64,000 nucleotides of DNA from Gigaspora rosea (lineage: Eukaryota; Glomeromycota; Glomeromycetes; Diversisporales; Gigasporaceae), in the NCBI GenBank assembly GCA_003550325.1, contig QKWP01000265.1, positions 122,893 through 186,892 of the forward strand, read 5' to 3'. The position numbers were made by a program, and so were the translations under genes. Below the pieces are notes generated by a model. It was not told the DNA's origin and did not search any database. It was given only the letters and a program-made list of their open reading frames with translations. Positions 23,000 to 35,053 of this stretch are shown in pieces; positions within the stretch are counted from its first letter, which is position 1; every line of letters begins with the position of its first letter.

Positions 23000-24065
23000 A
23001 TTCGTGCTAAGAAGAAAAAGAAGAAAAAAAAAACTCAAAACTAAAGTATTTCGCGATACTATTAAAAATCGACTTGCATATCAGAACCATTACGAGCCTC
23101 TAACCTACTTTCAAGAAAAAGACCCAACAAAGCATACCCGTGAAGGCTTCAAAGACAACGACGCCTATTATTCTAGAAAAAAAAATTAAGTCACAAGAAA
23201 TAAATCTACTGAAAGCAAAAATACAAACAAGCCAACAAGATTTACTTAACAATAAAACTGTCAAAAAGCCACAAACAACAGCAATATAACGGCAAAGTCC
23301 AAGAACACCAATGACGACGAAAACTAAAATCACTACCAACGACGGTGAAAAGAATTAGTTGAGAAAAAAAACGTATACACACAAAAACACAAACAAGACT
23401 TACCATGAAATCACAAATCCAAAACAACCGAAATGGCAAAGTTGAAATCACCAACAAAGCACTAAAACGACGAAGCCCGAACCTATTATTCTAGGGAAAA
23501 AAAAATAAGCCAAAAAAAGAAAAAAAAAAGGAAAAAAAATTCTACTGAAAGCAAAACACCAACGAGACTTACATACTAATAAGAATGTTGAGGAGCCTAA
23601 AATCACCAACAAAACCTCACAAACGACGTCAACGAAATGGCGAAGTCCAAGAACACCAACAACGACGAAGCCTGAAGTTACCACTAATAATGGCTCTAAA
23701 GTCAAAGAGATTGGTCAAAAAAAAAAACACCCATATCCGCAAAAAACACAAACAAGACTTACTATGCTAAAATCACAAACCCAAACCAACTGAAATGGTG
23801 AAAATTAAAATCAATGATAGCACTAAACAACAAAGCCAAAATTACCACATATATAAAATAAAAAAAAGAAACAAACCAACCACCAACACCGAAATGATGA
23901 AAGCCAAGAATCTCCATACTCCATAAACGACGATTAAATCCCTTAGAACTGCCCAACATCTTGAGTGAACCAGGTTGCTGAATGTACAAAGCCAAATCCT
24001 CCTTGGAATCACCACAAACGAAGGCGCCGAAAAATAACGACACCTACGGTGGTTCCACTAGCATA
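23000..24065. repeat. degenerate ~350-bp tandem repeats, A/C-rich
   Basis: Markers recur with a spacing of about 320-360 bp: AAAGTCCAAGAACACCAA at 23297 and again near 23643, ACACAAACAAGACTTAC near 23390 and 23748, TATTATTCTAG near 23165 and 23481. On the minus strand each GACTTAC reads as GTAAGTC, like a 5' splice site, so the units may be copies of an exon-intron piece. The segment near 23990-24060 (ACAAAGCCAAATCCTCCTT, then CACCTACGGTGGTTCCAC) recurs near 28660-28742. Short open frames on both strands are not conserved between units. Confidence 0.7.
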
Positions 24066-25570
24066 GTGGACGTACAATTTGATTGGATTAAAGATCACTG
24101 GGTTACACAATATAAAAATAAATTTTTAAAGTAACCCTTATTATGAAAAACTACATCATCAATTGGCAACTCAGTAGTTTACATAAAAAAAATTTTTTTA
24201 AACTACATTATAGTGCTCTTTAACTCTTTGTACATCGCCTGTAAAAAAAGATCAGTATAGATCAAATATCCTAAAAACTTTATTCGGAAGGCAAATTCAG
24301 GCAAGTAATACAAATTAAATGAGCAGAAAACTGGATTGTGACCATGAGTATGAATTATTTAGAGTTAAGATCAAAAAAATTTAAACTGAAAGGTATGTTT
24401 AAACATTTAAGCTATTTTTCATTTGTGAAAACTTACTTTTCATAATTCCAACTGATAAAAAAACATGACCGTATAATATAGGTTATTAATATGAAGTTAA
24501 GAGACATAAGGCTTATAGTTTTCTAAGTAGTAGTACTGTAACGGTATAACGATTATTAAATTTATATTAAAGACTTCTGGACGAAAGCCTGTTATGCTAA
24601 CATAACCAAATTTGTACCGTTCTTATTTAGATATTCGTTTGCAACAATTGAGTAAATTTAGGAAAATAAGTTGATTAGCCAAGCGTTGGTGATTCGTCAA
24701 ACGTAACTTTTGCAAACTCTTATATTCAGTGATTTGAGATTGTAACAAAAAATATCTCAAAAATAACGAATTAGCAGTTGTACTAAAAGACAAGAACGTT
24801 ATATGAGTATATCTTAAAATTAAAATTTTCTAAGATAGAACCTCTTATCTACTTATTTTATTTTATTTTTAATAAATATAGTCGTATAATTGCTATGAAA
24901 ATAATTTCTTTAACTAGGGTAAAATTACCAGTTACACAGATCAACTATCGTAATTGTTTTTTCACATGGTTTTTTTTTTCTTTTTTACAAATACTTATAC
25001 CAACTTTGCTTTTTTTTTTTTATGTTTCCTTTTGTTGAGCTGTTGTCGCTTGCTGGTGATATTCTTTTTGTTGAGCTGTCATTGGTGTCGTCACTTGCTG
25101 GTGTCATTGTTCATTTGGCATCATTGGTGGTTCTGTCATTTATAGGCTTCGTTATTTGGATCCTACTTTTGCTGGTGCTATAGCTCATTGATATCACGTC
25201 ATTTGTACGATTCATTTTGCCAATGAACGTTTTTAGATCCAAGTTGTTAAGGTATAACTTTAAACCTGAAGTCTAGTTTTTTCAGGTAAAGTTTTTTAGC
25301 TAGTAAAATTTGTAAGATCGATATAAAAAGTTTTGTTGAACCTATACTTTTTTTATACTTGTAGCGGAAAGTAAGAAAAATAGGATATTCAAGTTCTTGA
25401 AGTTATACATCTTTGCTTGGTTCGTACTGGCATAGTTAGTATAAAGTTCATAAATGCTTATTATTAAGTAATGTTTTATCAAATTCATTTATTCGCATTT
25501 ATTTAACAGGTATGAAGATTATTTATCATACAACACTGCATAAAGTGTCCTGGGTGTTGTGTAAAGAGGC
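24066..25570. other. non-coding DNA with a TTGTTGAGCTG mini-repeat
   Basis: No gene recognised. Positions about 25030-25135 repeat GAGCTGTYRTYGSYRTYSCTTGCTGGTG-like units two to three times after a poly-T tract. A short open frame there is T-rich and repeat-derived. Confidence 0.45.
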
Positions 25571-25574
25571 GATA

Positions 25575-25665
25575 GTATATGAATGATGTTAAGGGAAAAT
25601 GAAACATCGATCATATAAATTTTATATAATTGAAGTCTTATTTTCCTTTAACATCACTCATATAA
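25575..25665. mobile_element. ~90-bp foldback sequence
   Basis: TATATGAATGATGTTAAGGG near 25575 is matched in inverse by CCTTTAACATCACTCATATA ending near 25665. The loop contains ATATAAATTTTATAT. It is too short to code. Confidence 0.6.
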
Positions 25666-25791
25666 CTGAAAGTGAAAAGAGTGAGTTGATTGTATAACAG
25701 GTTTGATCAGCATCGGGATATTTTTGGAATACTTTTCCAAGAGGTACTATATGCAGTACTGTATAATACATATTCAAATTCATAGATATTT

Positions 25792-25881
25792 ACCTATAAG
25801 TTGGTAATTATACTCATATTAACCTATAAGTTGGTAATTATACTCATATTAACCTATAAGTTGGTAATTATACTCATATTA
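25792..25881. repeat. 30-bp perfect tandem repeat, three copies
   Basis: Three consecutive identical 30-bp units, each starting ACCTATAAGTTGGTAATTAT. Confidence 0.95.
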
Positions 25882-25923
25882 ACATACTTAAAAATCATGT
25901 ACTCTAATTGACTTATCATTAAT

Positions 25924-26149
25924 TGTCACGGATGATCATGAAATCGGATAATGATAAAATCTGGATCTATTTTATACAATTTTTAAAAATTTTTTAGGAT
26001 CGTTTTTGTCAGTTTTTTTTTTATGGCTGAAGCAGGATTTAGAGTTAGAATTATTAATAAAAGAGTATAGGTCGATTTTGGTAGAGTTTATATTTTCAAA
26101 TTGAGGCCCCAAATTTCACCATCAGCCGATTTCGCGATCATCTGCGACA
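25924..26149. mobile_element. 226-bp MITE with TTAAT duplication
   Basis: The left end is TGTCACGGATGATCATGAAA and the right end is TTTCGCGATCATCTGCGACA, inverted repeats with a few mismatches. TTAAT flanks both sides (25919-25923 and 26150-26154). No coding sequence is present. Confidence 0.75.
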
Positions 26150-26436
26150 TTAATTAATTCAGTAATTTAAAAATAAATTTTACTAAATATATTTTAGAAC
26201 CCATATATTACTGTATTATAAAAGTATATATTTATTTAAATAAGATTACATATTTATTAAAATGAAAATTATAATAATAAACTAAAAAATTAATTTAAAA
26301 AAAATTAAAATTTCCATCAATTATAAACGAAACGTTCGTTCACTGGATAATCAGCTTGAAATTAAATCTTGTGCTAATAATTTTGCCAGTATATATTTCA
26401 TTAAAATGCTATAGAGTTAACAATTATTTAATAGCC

Positions 26437-26692
26437 TTACCCTGCATCTAAAAATTGCTTTTTAATTTCATCATCACAATTAGTCCTAGACCACTTTTGT
26501 GGATCAGAATTCATGCATTTCTTAATATATCTTTTAGAAATTCCAGGTGCAAACTCTGATCGTGATCTCTTGCAAATTTTGTAAAGGTTTTTACCTACTC
26601 GTCATTCTGTCATAATAATATCAGACCTATAATCTGCTTGTGTAAAAAGCCGCTCCCCCTGATAAAACTTCTGGTACATCGTATGGCATAAC
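26437..26692 (-). pseudogene. protein-kinase C-lobe remnant
   Basis: Read on the minus strand, the pieces VMPYDVPEVLSG, ERLFTQADYRSDIIMTE, EFAPGISKRYIKKCMNSDP and an acidic tail ending DAG-stop match the APE motif, helix F, helix G and C-terminal part of the TKL-like kinases common in Glomeromycotina. A frameshift follows LSG, and there is a stop where a Met or Trp is expected after IIMTE. The N-lobe is absent. It lies 245 bp from the start of the plus-strand kinase and points away from it. Confidence 0.8.
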
Positions 26693-26936
26693 TCAATAAA
26701 TATCTTCTTTCATCTTTTTTCATAGACAATCCTAAATATGCGATATATGAGTGTTAGTCTTGTAAAATGTTACCACTATGAAAATTTGCAAGAACATATT
26801 CTGCATAATCATGATTTGTATTAAATATCTTTAAATATTTACCATTTAGCCTCTAATGTAAGTATACTAAAGTTTTTTTCTAGAATATGATGAAGGTTCC
26901 CTATACTAAATAAAACTCAAAAATTAATTAAAAACA

Positions 26937-27588
26937 ATGAATGAAATTGGTAAAGGTGGATTTGCAACCATATATTTTGCTAGGTGGTATGATAAAAGCC
27001 TAAATTTATACAGAGAGGTTGCGCTTAAATTACTTCATAAATCAAATAATTATCGTAATGAATTTATAAGAGAGGTAATTATTATTACAGTAAATGTTTT
27101 TACTACATAATTATCATTCATTTAACAAATTTTAATATATGATTCATTTTAATAATAAGTTAAAAGCGTATTGTGATATCGGTCTTAAAGATCCAACTTT
27201 TTTAAAGTGTTTTGGTATATCGAGAGATAAAGCTACTAAAGATTATATTCTTGTCATGGAATATGCTTCAAAAGGCTGTTTGCGCCAAAATTTACAAACT
27301 ATAGCACAAACAGATTGGAAAGACAAATTAAACTTACTACAATGTATTGCATTAGATCTTCAGATAATTCATTCGCATGACCTTATTCATCGTGATTTAC
27401 ATAGTGGAAATATACTTCTTAATAGTTTTAAAAGCGCATATATTACAGATTTAGGACTTCTGATAACAACTAAATCAAAATCAGATGGAATTTTTGGTAT
27501 TTTACTATACATTGCTCCAGAAGTTTGGGAAAACAACAATTTACTGAAGCATTTTTTTCATAACTATATTTACAGATATCATGCGTGA
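26937..27588 (+). CDS. truncated protein kinase (open frame, lacks most of C-lobe)
   Basis: Exon 1 is 26937-27074 and exon 2 is 27160-27588, with an 85-bp GT...AG intron at 27075-27159; the join FIRE|LKAYCD keeps phase 0. The 188-residue product starts MNEIGKGGFATIY (glycine-rich loop), has VALKLL (the ATP-binding Lys), VMEYASKG (hinge), HRDLHSGNIL (catalytic loop), DLG instead of DFG, and IAPEVW (APE). It then stops within 20 residues, so helices F-I and the substrate-binding C-lobe are missing. With the catalytic loop intact but the fold incomplete, it is probably a truncated gene rather than an active kinase. Related kinases act in cytoplasmic signalling. Length and fold argue for a pseudogene; the absence of stops argues for recent loss. 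Confidence 0.75.
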
Positions 27589-29089
27589 GCACCTACTAAG
27601 TCATCACGATCAACTAACATATATGAAAAAATCCTGTACGCATGCAACTTGCCTGCTCACAACATATAAAAAACTTGTCATGATAATCATTAACAAGGAT
27701 TCACAGGTATTGCCTAGAATCTTTACTTGTTATTTTTAATCATGATCGCAAGTATTAACATCTTATTTTAAAATAAAATTCGTAAGAAACAAATGTACGA
27801 ATATACTTATATAGTTGAATTAATTGGTTTTGGAATCAACTATCTTAATTGGAATTAGCAGTTGTAAAAAAAAATTTCAGTATGTATCGATACATAACAC
27901 TGTATAATTTGGTACTATCGTGATTAGACAATTGTTAGTGAATTTGATGATATTCTTCAGTTTGTATAACCAATCAAAAGCGTTAAAGCATAATAACTTG
28001 ATCATATTGATCACATTTCGGATCTAACTATGATTTTATTAGTACGTAAGAATCGAATTCGTAAAACTTACTTAATTTGTAAATATTAGGTAATTAACAA
28101 TGGGCATAAAAAATTTTGCATATATAAAAAAAACCTCCGGGCGGCTGTGTCCAAAAATTTTGTGAATGTTATGTAAACCAGTTTATTTTATATGTATCGC
28201 CTAACCTTAAAAAAATTTTTTTTATATATTTTTTTAATAACCGGGTGGAATTTAAAAAGGTATTTTATATGTTTTTATTAAATAACCACTATTATCCCCT
28301 TTAATATCGGCCATTTTATGCGCAGATTATGCATTATTAATTATGCGAAATTAGTCCCGATATGCGAATATGCTATCGCATATATGCTCAGATTATTCTG
28401 CTATGTTACGTGTTCCGTGAATTGTTCACTGTTCGGACTGATCCGGAAAATGTATTTTAATAATTGCTAAATTTATATAATGATCTATATCATGCATATT
28501 GTTTACTTGTTTACTTTTTTTAACCAATCAAATCGAATGTTCGCCATGCTGGTTCCACTTACTACAAGAAAAAAGCGTTAGTCAAAAAAAAAANAAACGA
28601 AAAAAAACCTACAACAAAGCAAGAACAGAAAAAGCAGACAAAAAAAAGCTCTGCTGAACGTACAGAGCCAAATCCTCCTTAGCAGATTTGGAATCACCAA
28701 ATGACAGCGCTAAAAAATAACAACACCTACGGCGGCTCCACCAGTAAGAAAAAAAAGCGTTAGCAACAAAGCAAAGAAAAAGCAAATAAAAAAAAACAAT
28801 ACAGGAAAGGAAACCTACTTATTACCATGTATTCACTAAAGGGGGGATGATCTGACCCTTGATCTGACATCGGTACGCCGGGTGGGAGATATATCTCTCA
28901 CAGAGATATATCTCTCACGGGAGATGCCTATAATTTCCCATTTAATAATATACTATTTTTAAAACATTTATTATACAAATAGAGTTTTTTTCTAAAAATT
29001 TTTATTTATTTTAAAAAACATTATATGCAAAATAGATTTATTCTTTTTTTAAGAAAAGCTCATCATATAAATAATATTTTAAAAAATGA
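27589..29089. other. non-coding DNA with dispersed-repeat fragment and one N
   Basis: No gene recognised. Position 28594 is a single undetermined base inside a poly-A run. Positions 28640-28745 repeat the segment at 23985-24060. Positions 28886-28925 form a small perfect-looking palindrome around GAGATATATCTC, present twice in tandem. Confidence 0.5.
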
Positions 29090-29350
29090 GTATTGCTAAT
29101 CTTAACAAGCTATGAAATTCATAGCCCTGCATCTGCCAATCAAAAATTGCAGAATTAGCATGATCTGCAAATTTTTTTTGTATAACAAAAACAGTTTTTT
29201 ACAAAAAAATCAAAAAATTACTTATAACACAAAATTTAGCTTATGAAACTACTACTTTTTATGCAAAAAAAAATTCCTTGCAAAATTTTACTATAAAGGT
29301 TGCTATTTTTATAACTCTAACACTAACCCTAACTCTAACTTAAATAGAAA
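29090..29350. mobile_element. TAGC-type MITE copy with CTAACCCTAACTC block
   Basis: It shares CAAAAAAAAATTCCTTGCAA, AATTTTACTATAAAGGTTGC and CACTAACCCTAACTCTAACT with the other family members, in the same order. The terminal repeats are degraded. Confidence 0.55.
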
Positions 29351-29960
29351 ACTTTTTTGAAACAGGTATGTAAATTTCACAGCCTGTAAATCAAAGTAAT
29401 TTTTTTAAAAAATATATATAATCTTTGTTAAAACATGCACAACAAGGTTAAACCTAAAAAAATCTTGTGGTGATCATGATCTGCACATGATATCAGTATT
29501 AAAAAAGTATATAAATTTTGGTATACATCTAGAAGTATCAAAAAAATAAGTACAGGAGTCTCAAAAACTTAAGTTTTGTATTAAAAACATTAGCAAATTT
29601 TATATATAGATATTAATTGATATATAACACTTAATCGTTTTATATCAATTATAAAATATTATTATATATCAAATAATTAGATAAAAATTGATATATATCT
29701 ATAATCGATATTTATTATTTTTTATATTAAATCATTATATATCTATAAATCGATTATAATTGTAATTATTTGAAATGATATATAACAATTAACAGATCTT
29801 TAACGATTACATAGTATTTTGATCTGCCACAAAAATTTCAAACTGGATCACTGGGTAAAAAAAAACAGAGTTCAAAATTTCTTAAGCCTATTTGATTTGT
29901 AAGCTACCATAGATCATAAATATATATTCCAAAAAATGTAAAAAAAAACTTAAAAAAAAA
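29351..29960. other. non-coding AT-rich DNA
   Basis: The stretch is dominated by ATATAT and ATAAAT runs. No gene or bounded element is seen. Confidence 0.45.
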
Positions 29961-31370
29961 GCTGTTTTGTTTAATTTTTACTCTTCTTTCTCTTTTTCTC
30001 TTTTTTTTTCTTTTTAATAATCTTTCAAATACTTTCGAAATATTTTAGAACTAGAAAATTAAACTAGATTAGTAGATCTATAACCTGGATCATATCAAGA
30101 ATGCATTTGACTATTATTTTCAAAATATTTTGATAATTTTTGATAATTGTACTACAAGATCAGATTAGATCTTTGCTTAGCTTTTTGTTTATAATTTAGA
30201 TCTTTTATCAATTTTATATTGTTTTTTCGTTCTTCTTTTGTTTTTTTTTTGGTTTTGTTTCATTTTTTTTTTAGGTTTGTTTTGTTTTTTTTTGATTTTT
30301 GATTTTTTTTATTTTTTAATTTTATTTATTTTATTTTTACACTTTACCATTGGCACTTTGCAAGAAATCCAACAACTTTTTGGCACTTTGCACAAGCTGA
30401 CTCAGCCTTTTGACACTTTGCAAAAACACACAACTAATTTCTTCAGCAATTTCTAAATTTAAAAATACAAGTTTTCACAAGTTTTTACAAGTTTTTGCAA
30501 GGTTTCACTTATTTATTTTTTCATTTCATGTTTTTTGGTTTGATTTTTTTTATTTTTATTAACTTATTTATTTTATTTCAGCACTGTGCAAAAACCTTCG
30601 ATGATTTCTAAATTGCAAGATCACATTTAGGAAAATAAAGATTTGGGACTTCATTTATTTTTTTATTTAGTTTGCTTATATTTTTGTTTTTTGTTTGTTT
30701 TCTTTTTTTTTATTATTTTTTTAATTTTATTTTATTTTATTTATCCCTTAGGGGGCATCCATAAATAATGTTATATACCCCTCATAGTAGCACCTGACCC
30801 CCCTCTGCTATATAAAAAAATTTTTCAAAATCCGTATGTTTATATATAAAATTTTACAAAATCTTGAATATATTGTGATGCAGTAATCAAATTTGGATGA
30901 TTTAGGTACCATTCGATTCATCTCAGTAAGACGAATCCAATAATACCAAAATTATTTCATTTGAATTACTGGATCAAAAGTTATTCACAAAAAACTATTA
31001 ATTTTATAGTAATTTTATAAGAAAACATAATAACCAATTGTATTTGGCCAATATCTTTTGATCCAGTAATCCAAATAAAAAAAATTGGTACCATCCGACT
31101 CCTTTTACCGAGACGAATCAAATGATACCAAAATCATTAAATTTGGACCACTGGTTCAATTTAGACAATTTTTTTTAAAAAAATTACATTATATTTTTTT
31201 GACCTTCTCTACTTATTGAGAAAAACATTATCGTTCATCCAACCCCTCTTATATAATATTATTTATTGATGCCCCCTTACTTCTTTCAGAACTTTGCAAG
31301 AAAATAACTTGACCTTTCTAACACTTTACAAGAACACCAATTCTAACTTCTCTAGCACTTTGCAAGAAAT
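29960..31370. repeat. T-rich region with CACTTTGCAAGAA repeats, split by a MITE
   Basis: Poly-T-rich DNA (30000-30340 and 30500-30740) alternates with degenerate units like GGCACTTTGCAAGAAAYYCA at 30345-30430 and 31285-31370. The two sets are separated by the inverted-repeat element at 30751-31276, so they were one array before. A T-rich open frame near 30238-30456 is low-complexity Phe-rich and not a gene. Confidence 0.65.
30751..31276. mobile_element. 526-bp MITE with TTA duplication (PIF/Harbinger-like)
   Basis: The left end is GGGGGCATCCATAAATAATG and the right end is its inverted copy with few mismatches (...ATTTATTGATGCCCCC). TTA flanks both sides (30748-30750, 31277-31279), the duplication expected for PIF/Harbinger transposases. 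The interior has two copies of the quasi-palindromic module (30885-31000, 31050-31165). No coding sequence is present. Confidence 0.82.
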
Positions 31371-31483
31371 GAGTGAATATAATCAAATATAAGTGAATAT
31401 GAGTGAATATAAGCAAATATAAGGGGGCTTCCAGAAATCAGCTGATTTCTGGGTGGGTAGGTGGGTTGACTGTAGTGTCAGGC

Positions 31484-33309
31484 TAGTGCTCCTATGAACT
31501 GGACTCGAATCATACTTAGTCAAATTTAAGTCTGGTTTGTTTTCAGACCAGACTTAGACTTTTATATTCAGACTTTTTAGTCAAGTCTAGTCTGGTCTGG
31601 GTCTGGTCCAAAGTCTGCAGACTTGTCTAAATCTGAAAATATTTATATGTATTTCTTGGTGCTAAACAAGTTTACTTAGTATATTTTGTTAGAATAAATT
31701 AGTAAAATTTTATAAATATAAGATTTTATAAAATTTTATTAATAAAATTCTAAAAATCTTATAATTCACAAATTTTTATTAATTAATTCTAACAAAAAAA
31801 TGCACTAAATAAACTTGTTTAGCACCTAAAAATGTATTAAAACAGCTTATTTGTTTTTATTTTACTTGAAATTTAGAGATTTGATATACAATTTTAGATT
31901 TTTGATCAAAAAAGTCAAATTTTAACATCTTATCTCCAAATTTTAAGTGAAACAAAAACAACACTGCTAAATTAATTTATTTTTAGGTGCTAAACAAGTT
32001 TACTTAGTACATTAAGTTAGAAATAATTAGTAAAATTTTGTGAATCATAAGATTTTATAGAATTTTATTAGTAAAATTTTATAAAATCTTAAAATTCACA
32101 AATTTTTATTAACAGTTAATTAATTCTAACAAAATGCACTAAGTAAACTTGTTCAGTACCTAAAAATCATTAAATTAGCAAGGTTGTTTTTATTTTACTT
32201 GAAATTTGGAGAAAAGTTTCATAATTTTGGATTTTTGATCAAAAAGTCAAATTTAAGCATATTTTCTCCAAATTTCAAGAAAAATAAAAACAACTCTGCT
32301 AGTTTAATATATTTTTAGGTGCTATACAATTTTATTTAGTGCATTAAGTTAGAAATAATTAGTAAAATTTTGTGAATCATAAGATTTTATAGAATTTTAT
32401 TAGTAAAATTCTATAAAATCTTAAAATTCCCAAATTTTTTTAATTAATTCTAACAAAATACACTAAGTAAACTTGTTCAGCACCTAAAAATACATTAAAT
32501 TAGCAAAGTTGTTTTTATTTTACTTGAAGTTGGGAAAAAAGATGTATAATTTTTCAAAGAAGTCAAATTTAAGCATCTTATTTCCAAATTTCAAGTAAAA
32601 TAAAAACAACATGCTGATTTAAGTATTTTTAGATGCTGAACAAGTTTACTTAGTTTTTTTTAGAATTAATTAATAAAACTTTGTGAATTTTAAGATTTAT
32701 ATAATTTTACTAATAAAATTCTATAAAATCTTATGATTTACAAAATTTTACTAATTATTTCTACCTTAATGCACTAAGTAAACTTGTTCAGCACCTAAAA
32801 ATACATTAAATCAACAAGGTTGTTTTTATTTTACTTGAAATTTGGAGATAAGATGTTAAAATTTGACTTTTTTGATCAAAAATCCAAAATTGTGCATCAA
32901 ATCTTTAAATTTCAAGTAAAATAAAAACAAATAAGCTATTTTGATACATTTTTAGGTACTGCACAGTTTACTTAGTGCATTTTGTTAGAATTAGTTAATA
33001 AAAATTTGCAAATAATAAGATTTTATAGAATTTTATTAATAAAATTCTATAAAATCTTATGATTCATAAAATTTTACTAATTAATTCTTACAAAATGCAC
33101 TAAGTAAACTTGTTCAGTGCCAAAAAATACATATAATTATATTCAAACTCAAACTAGGCTGCAGACTTCAAACCAGACCCAGACCAGACTCATAGTTAAG
33201 TCTGAGTCTGGTTTGAAATCTGAAATTAGTAAAATTTAGAGTCTGAGTCTGGTCTGATCCTGGACCAAACCCAGACTGGACCAGACCCGGATCGGACCTA
33301 GGAGCACTA
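31484..33309. mobile_element. 1.8-kb element carrying an array of palindromes
   Basis: The ends are TAGTGCTCCTA and TAGGAGCACTA. The outer parts are rich in GTCTGGTCTGG / CCAGACCAGAC, paired between left (31520-31640) and right (33150-33300). Between them lie five tandem copies of a ~320-bp unit (centres near 31740, 32070, 32395, 32705, 33030). Each unit is a palindrome of about 170 bp bounded by ACAAGTTTACTTAGT / ACTAAGTAAACTTGT, joined by a second palindromic linker centred on TTTTTGATCAAAAA. The flanking 8-mers TGTCAGGC and TGTCAGAT agree at six of eight positions, suggesting an old 8-bp duplication. No reading frame is present. Confidence 0.8.
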
Positions 33310-33469
33310 TGTCAGATGTAATTTTGGCAAAATTATTAGGCTGTGGCAAGAAATATTATAATAAATCTTAAATTTAAGTAATACAGTCAACTCTTTCTAA
33401 TTTGAACTGCTGGGACTGCTTTTGGGTTTTATAATTTACTGCCATGGCAATGTACAGCAACCCTTGATC

Positions 33470-33735
33470 AACCAATTAGAATGCAGAATCAGGTATAACG
33501 TGAAATTGAAGCGATTATAGTTTTTTTCAAAAATTGGCTATAGCACAAAATTTTGCCTATAAAATCATCTCTCATGCACTAACAAAAAAAATTCCTCTCG
33601 AAATTTTAGATTAGCATCTTTTTGCTAAATCACTCTAATCTAACCCTAACTCTTATCCTAACCCTATCCCTCACCTTCACCTTAACTTTAAACTAATAAA
33701 TTAATTTATTGTTTTGATTTCATATTACACCAGAT
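33470..33735. mobile_element. TAGC-type MITE copy
   Basis: Contains CCAATTAGAATGCAGAATC, AGGTATAACGTGAAATTG, ACTAACAAAAAAAATTCC, then CTAACCCTAACTCTTATCC and a closing GATTTCATATTACACCAGAT, the same plan as the family member at 56031-56376. Confidence 0.6.
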
Positions 33736-34756
33736 CTTATAGGGTGCAGTGTATTGCATATGTGAAAAATCAAAAATTCACTGCTTTTTTTTACTATGTA
33801 AAAATTTGAAAATTTCAGTTTTCAAAAAGTTATATATGGGGCGCAGGCAATAGAAACAGCCCATTTATACATATATTTTATTTTGTGATAATTGAGTTTA
33901 ATCATTTGTTTTGATTTTCGGACTGATCCGGGATTAATCAAATTTCATAATTTTTGATTGGTTAAATGTAACATGTGACTATCAGGTAATATCATGATGT
34001 GTTGGCTCTATACAGCCTCGTGTAATTTTTCTTTAACATTATCTTGATTTTTTATTATGCAAATCGACTTTCATTTTTAATTGAAAAATGTCAACCACGT
34101 CAAAATTTATATAAATCTAATAAAAACTCAATTTTAAAAAATTTGTAAAAATGTGCTGTTTCTATTACCTGCACCCTATATAGCTTATCTGAACTTTATA
34201 ATAAAATTTACAAATGTTCTAGGAGATTTGTTCAGTTTAAAGAGAGTTTAATAGTGTTCAGTTTAGAGAGGTTTGGATTAGATAAAGGTGACTGTATATA
34301 GTACTATTATATAAATGCTGTTATAATTATATACCATAAATTGCCATCCTTTATAGATGACCCCTTCCTAGTAGACCTGACTTTGTTATTTGTAAAAAGT
34401 ATAAGACCCAGGTCTATTATGTGGTCACATTTGTAATTATACTTGTTGGCAAAACTAAAATTTTCAAAATCCCACCCAAACCCAAATCCCAATTGGATAA
34501 ACCCAAATCCCAAACTGGAAAAATCCCAATCCCAATTCCCAAATCCCAAACCTATCCCAAATCCCAAACCTATCCCAAATCCCAAACCTGTCCCAAATCC
34601 CAATCCCAAATTCCAATCCCAAATCCCAAATCCCAATCCCAATCCCAAATCCCAAATCCCAATCCCAAATCCCAATCCCAAATTCCAAATCCCAAATTTA
34701 AAATTTAAATTAATTATTAAATACATATTTATTTTAAGTGGCATCTATAGCCTATG

Positions 34757-35053
34757 AGGACCCCGGACATGTAGTACAGAGGTCATACGTTACGCATTTC
34801 AGCAAAAACCCCCGAAATTTGAAAAGCAAAAAATCAGTTTTTGGCAATTATCTTGGCATCTAGTGGTCCAATTTGAATGAACTTTTTTTAAAATGAAGTT
34901 CTCAGTAAGGCGCATCTAACAAAAAAAAGTTCATTCAATTCTGATCACTAAATCAAAAGTTATTTAAATAAATAGATTTTGTCATTTTCAGCAAATTAGG
35001 TCAAAATTGGCCAAAATCCAGTTATGACCTATATGAGAGATGTCCGGGGTCCT
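34757..35053. mobile_element. 297-bp hAT-type MITE with 8-bp duplication
   Basis: The ends are AGGACCCCGGACAT and ATGTCCGGGGTCCT, perfect inverted repeats of 14 bp. The target-site duplication AGCCTATG is exact at 34749-34756 and 35054-35061. The interior holds one copy of the quasi-palindromic module (34860-34970). No coding sequence is present. Confidence 0.9.

Noticed and set aside
34307..34757. Frames of 95-145 codons on both strands (Gly/Trp/Phe-rich or Pro/Asn/Lys/Ser-rich)
   Set aside because: They are read through the CCCAAATCCCAAT satellite in all frames on both strands. No domain, and the mirrored array at 35756-36098 gives the same artefacts.
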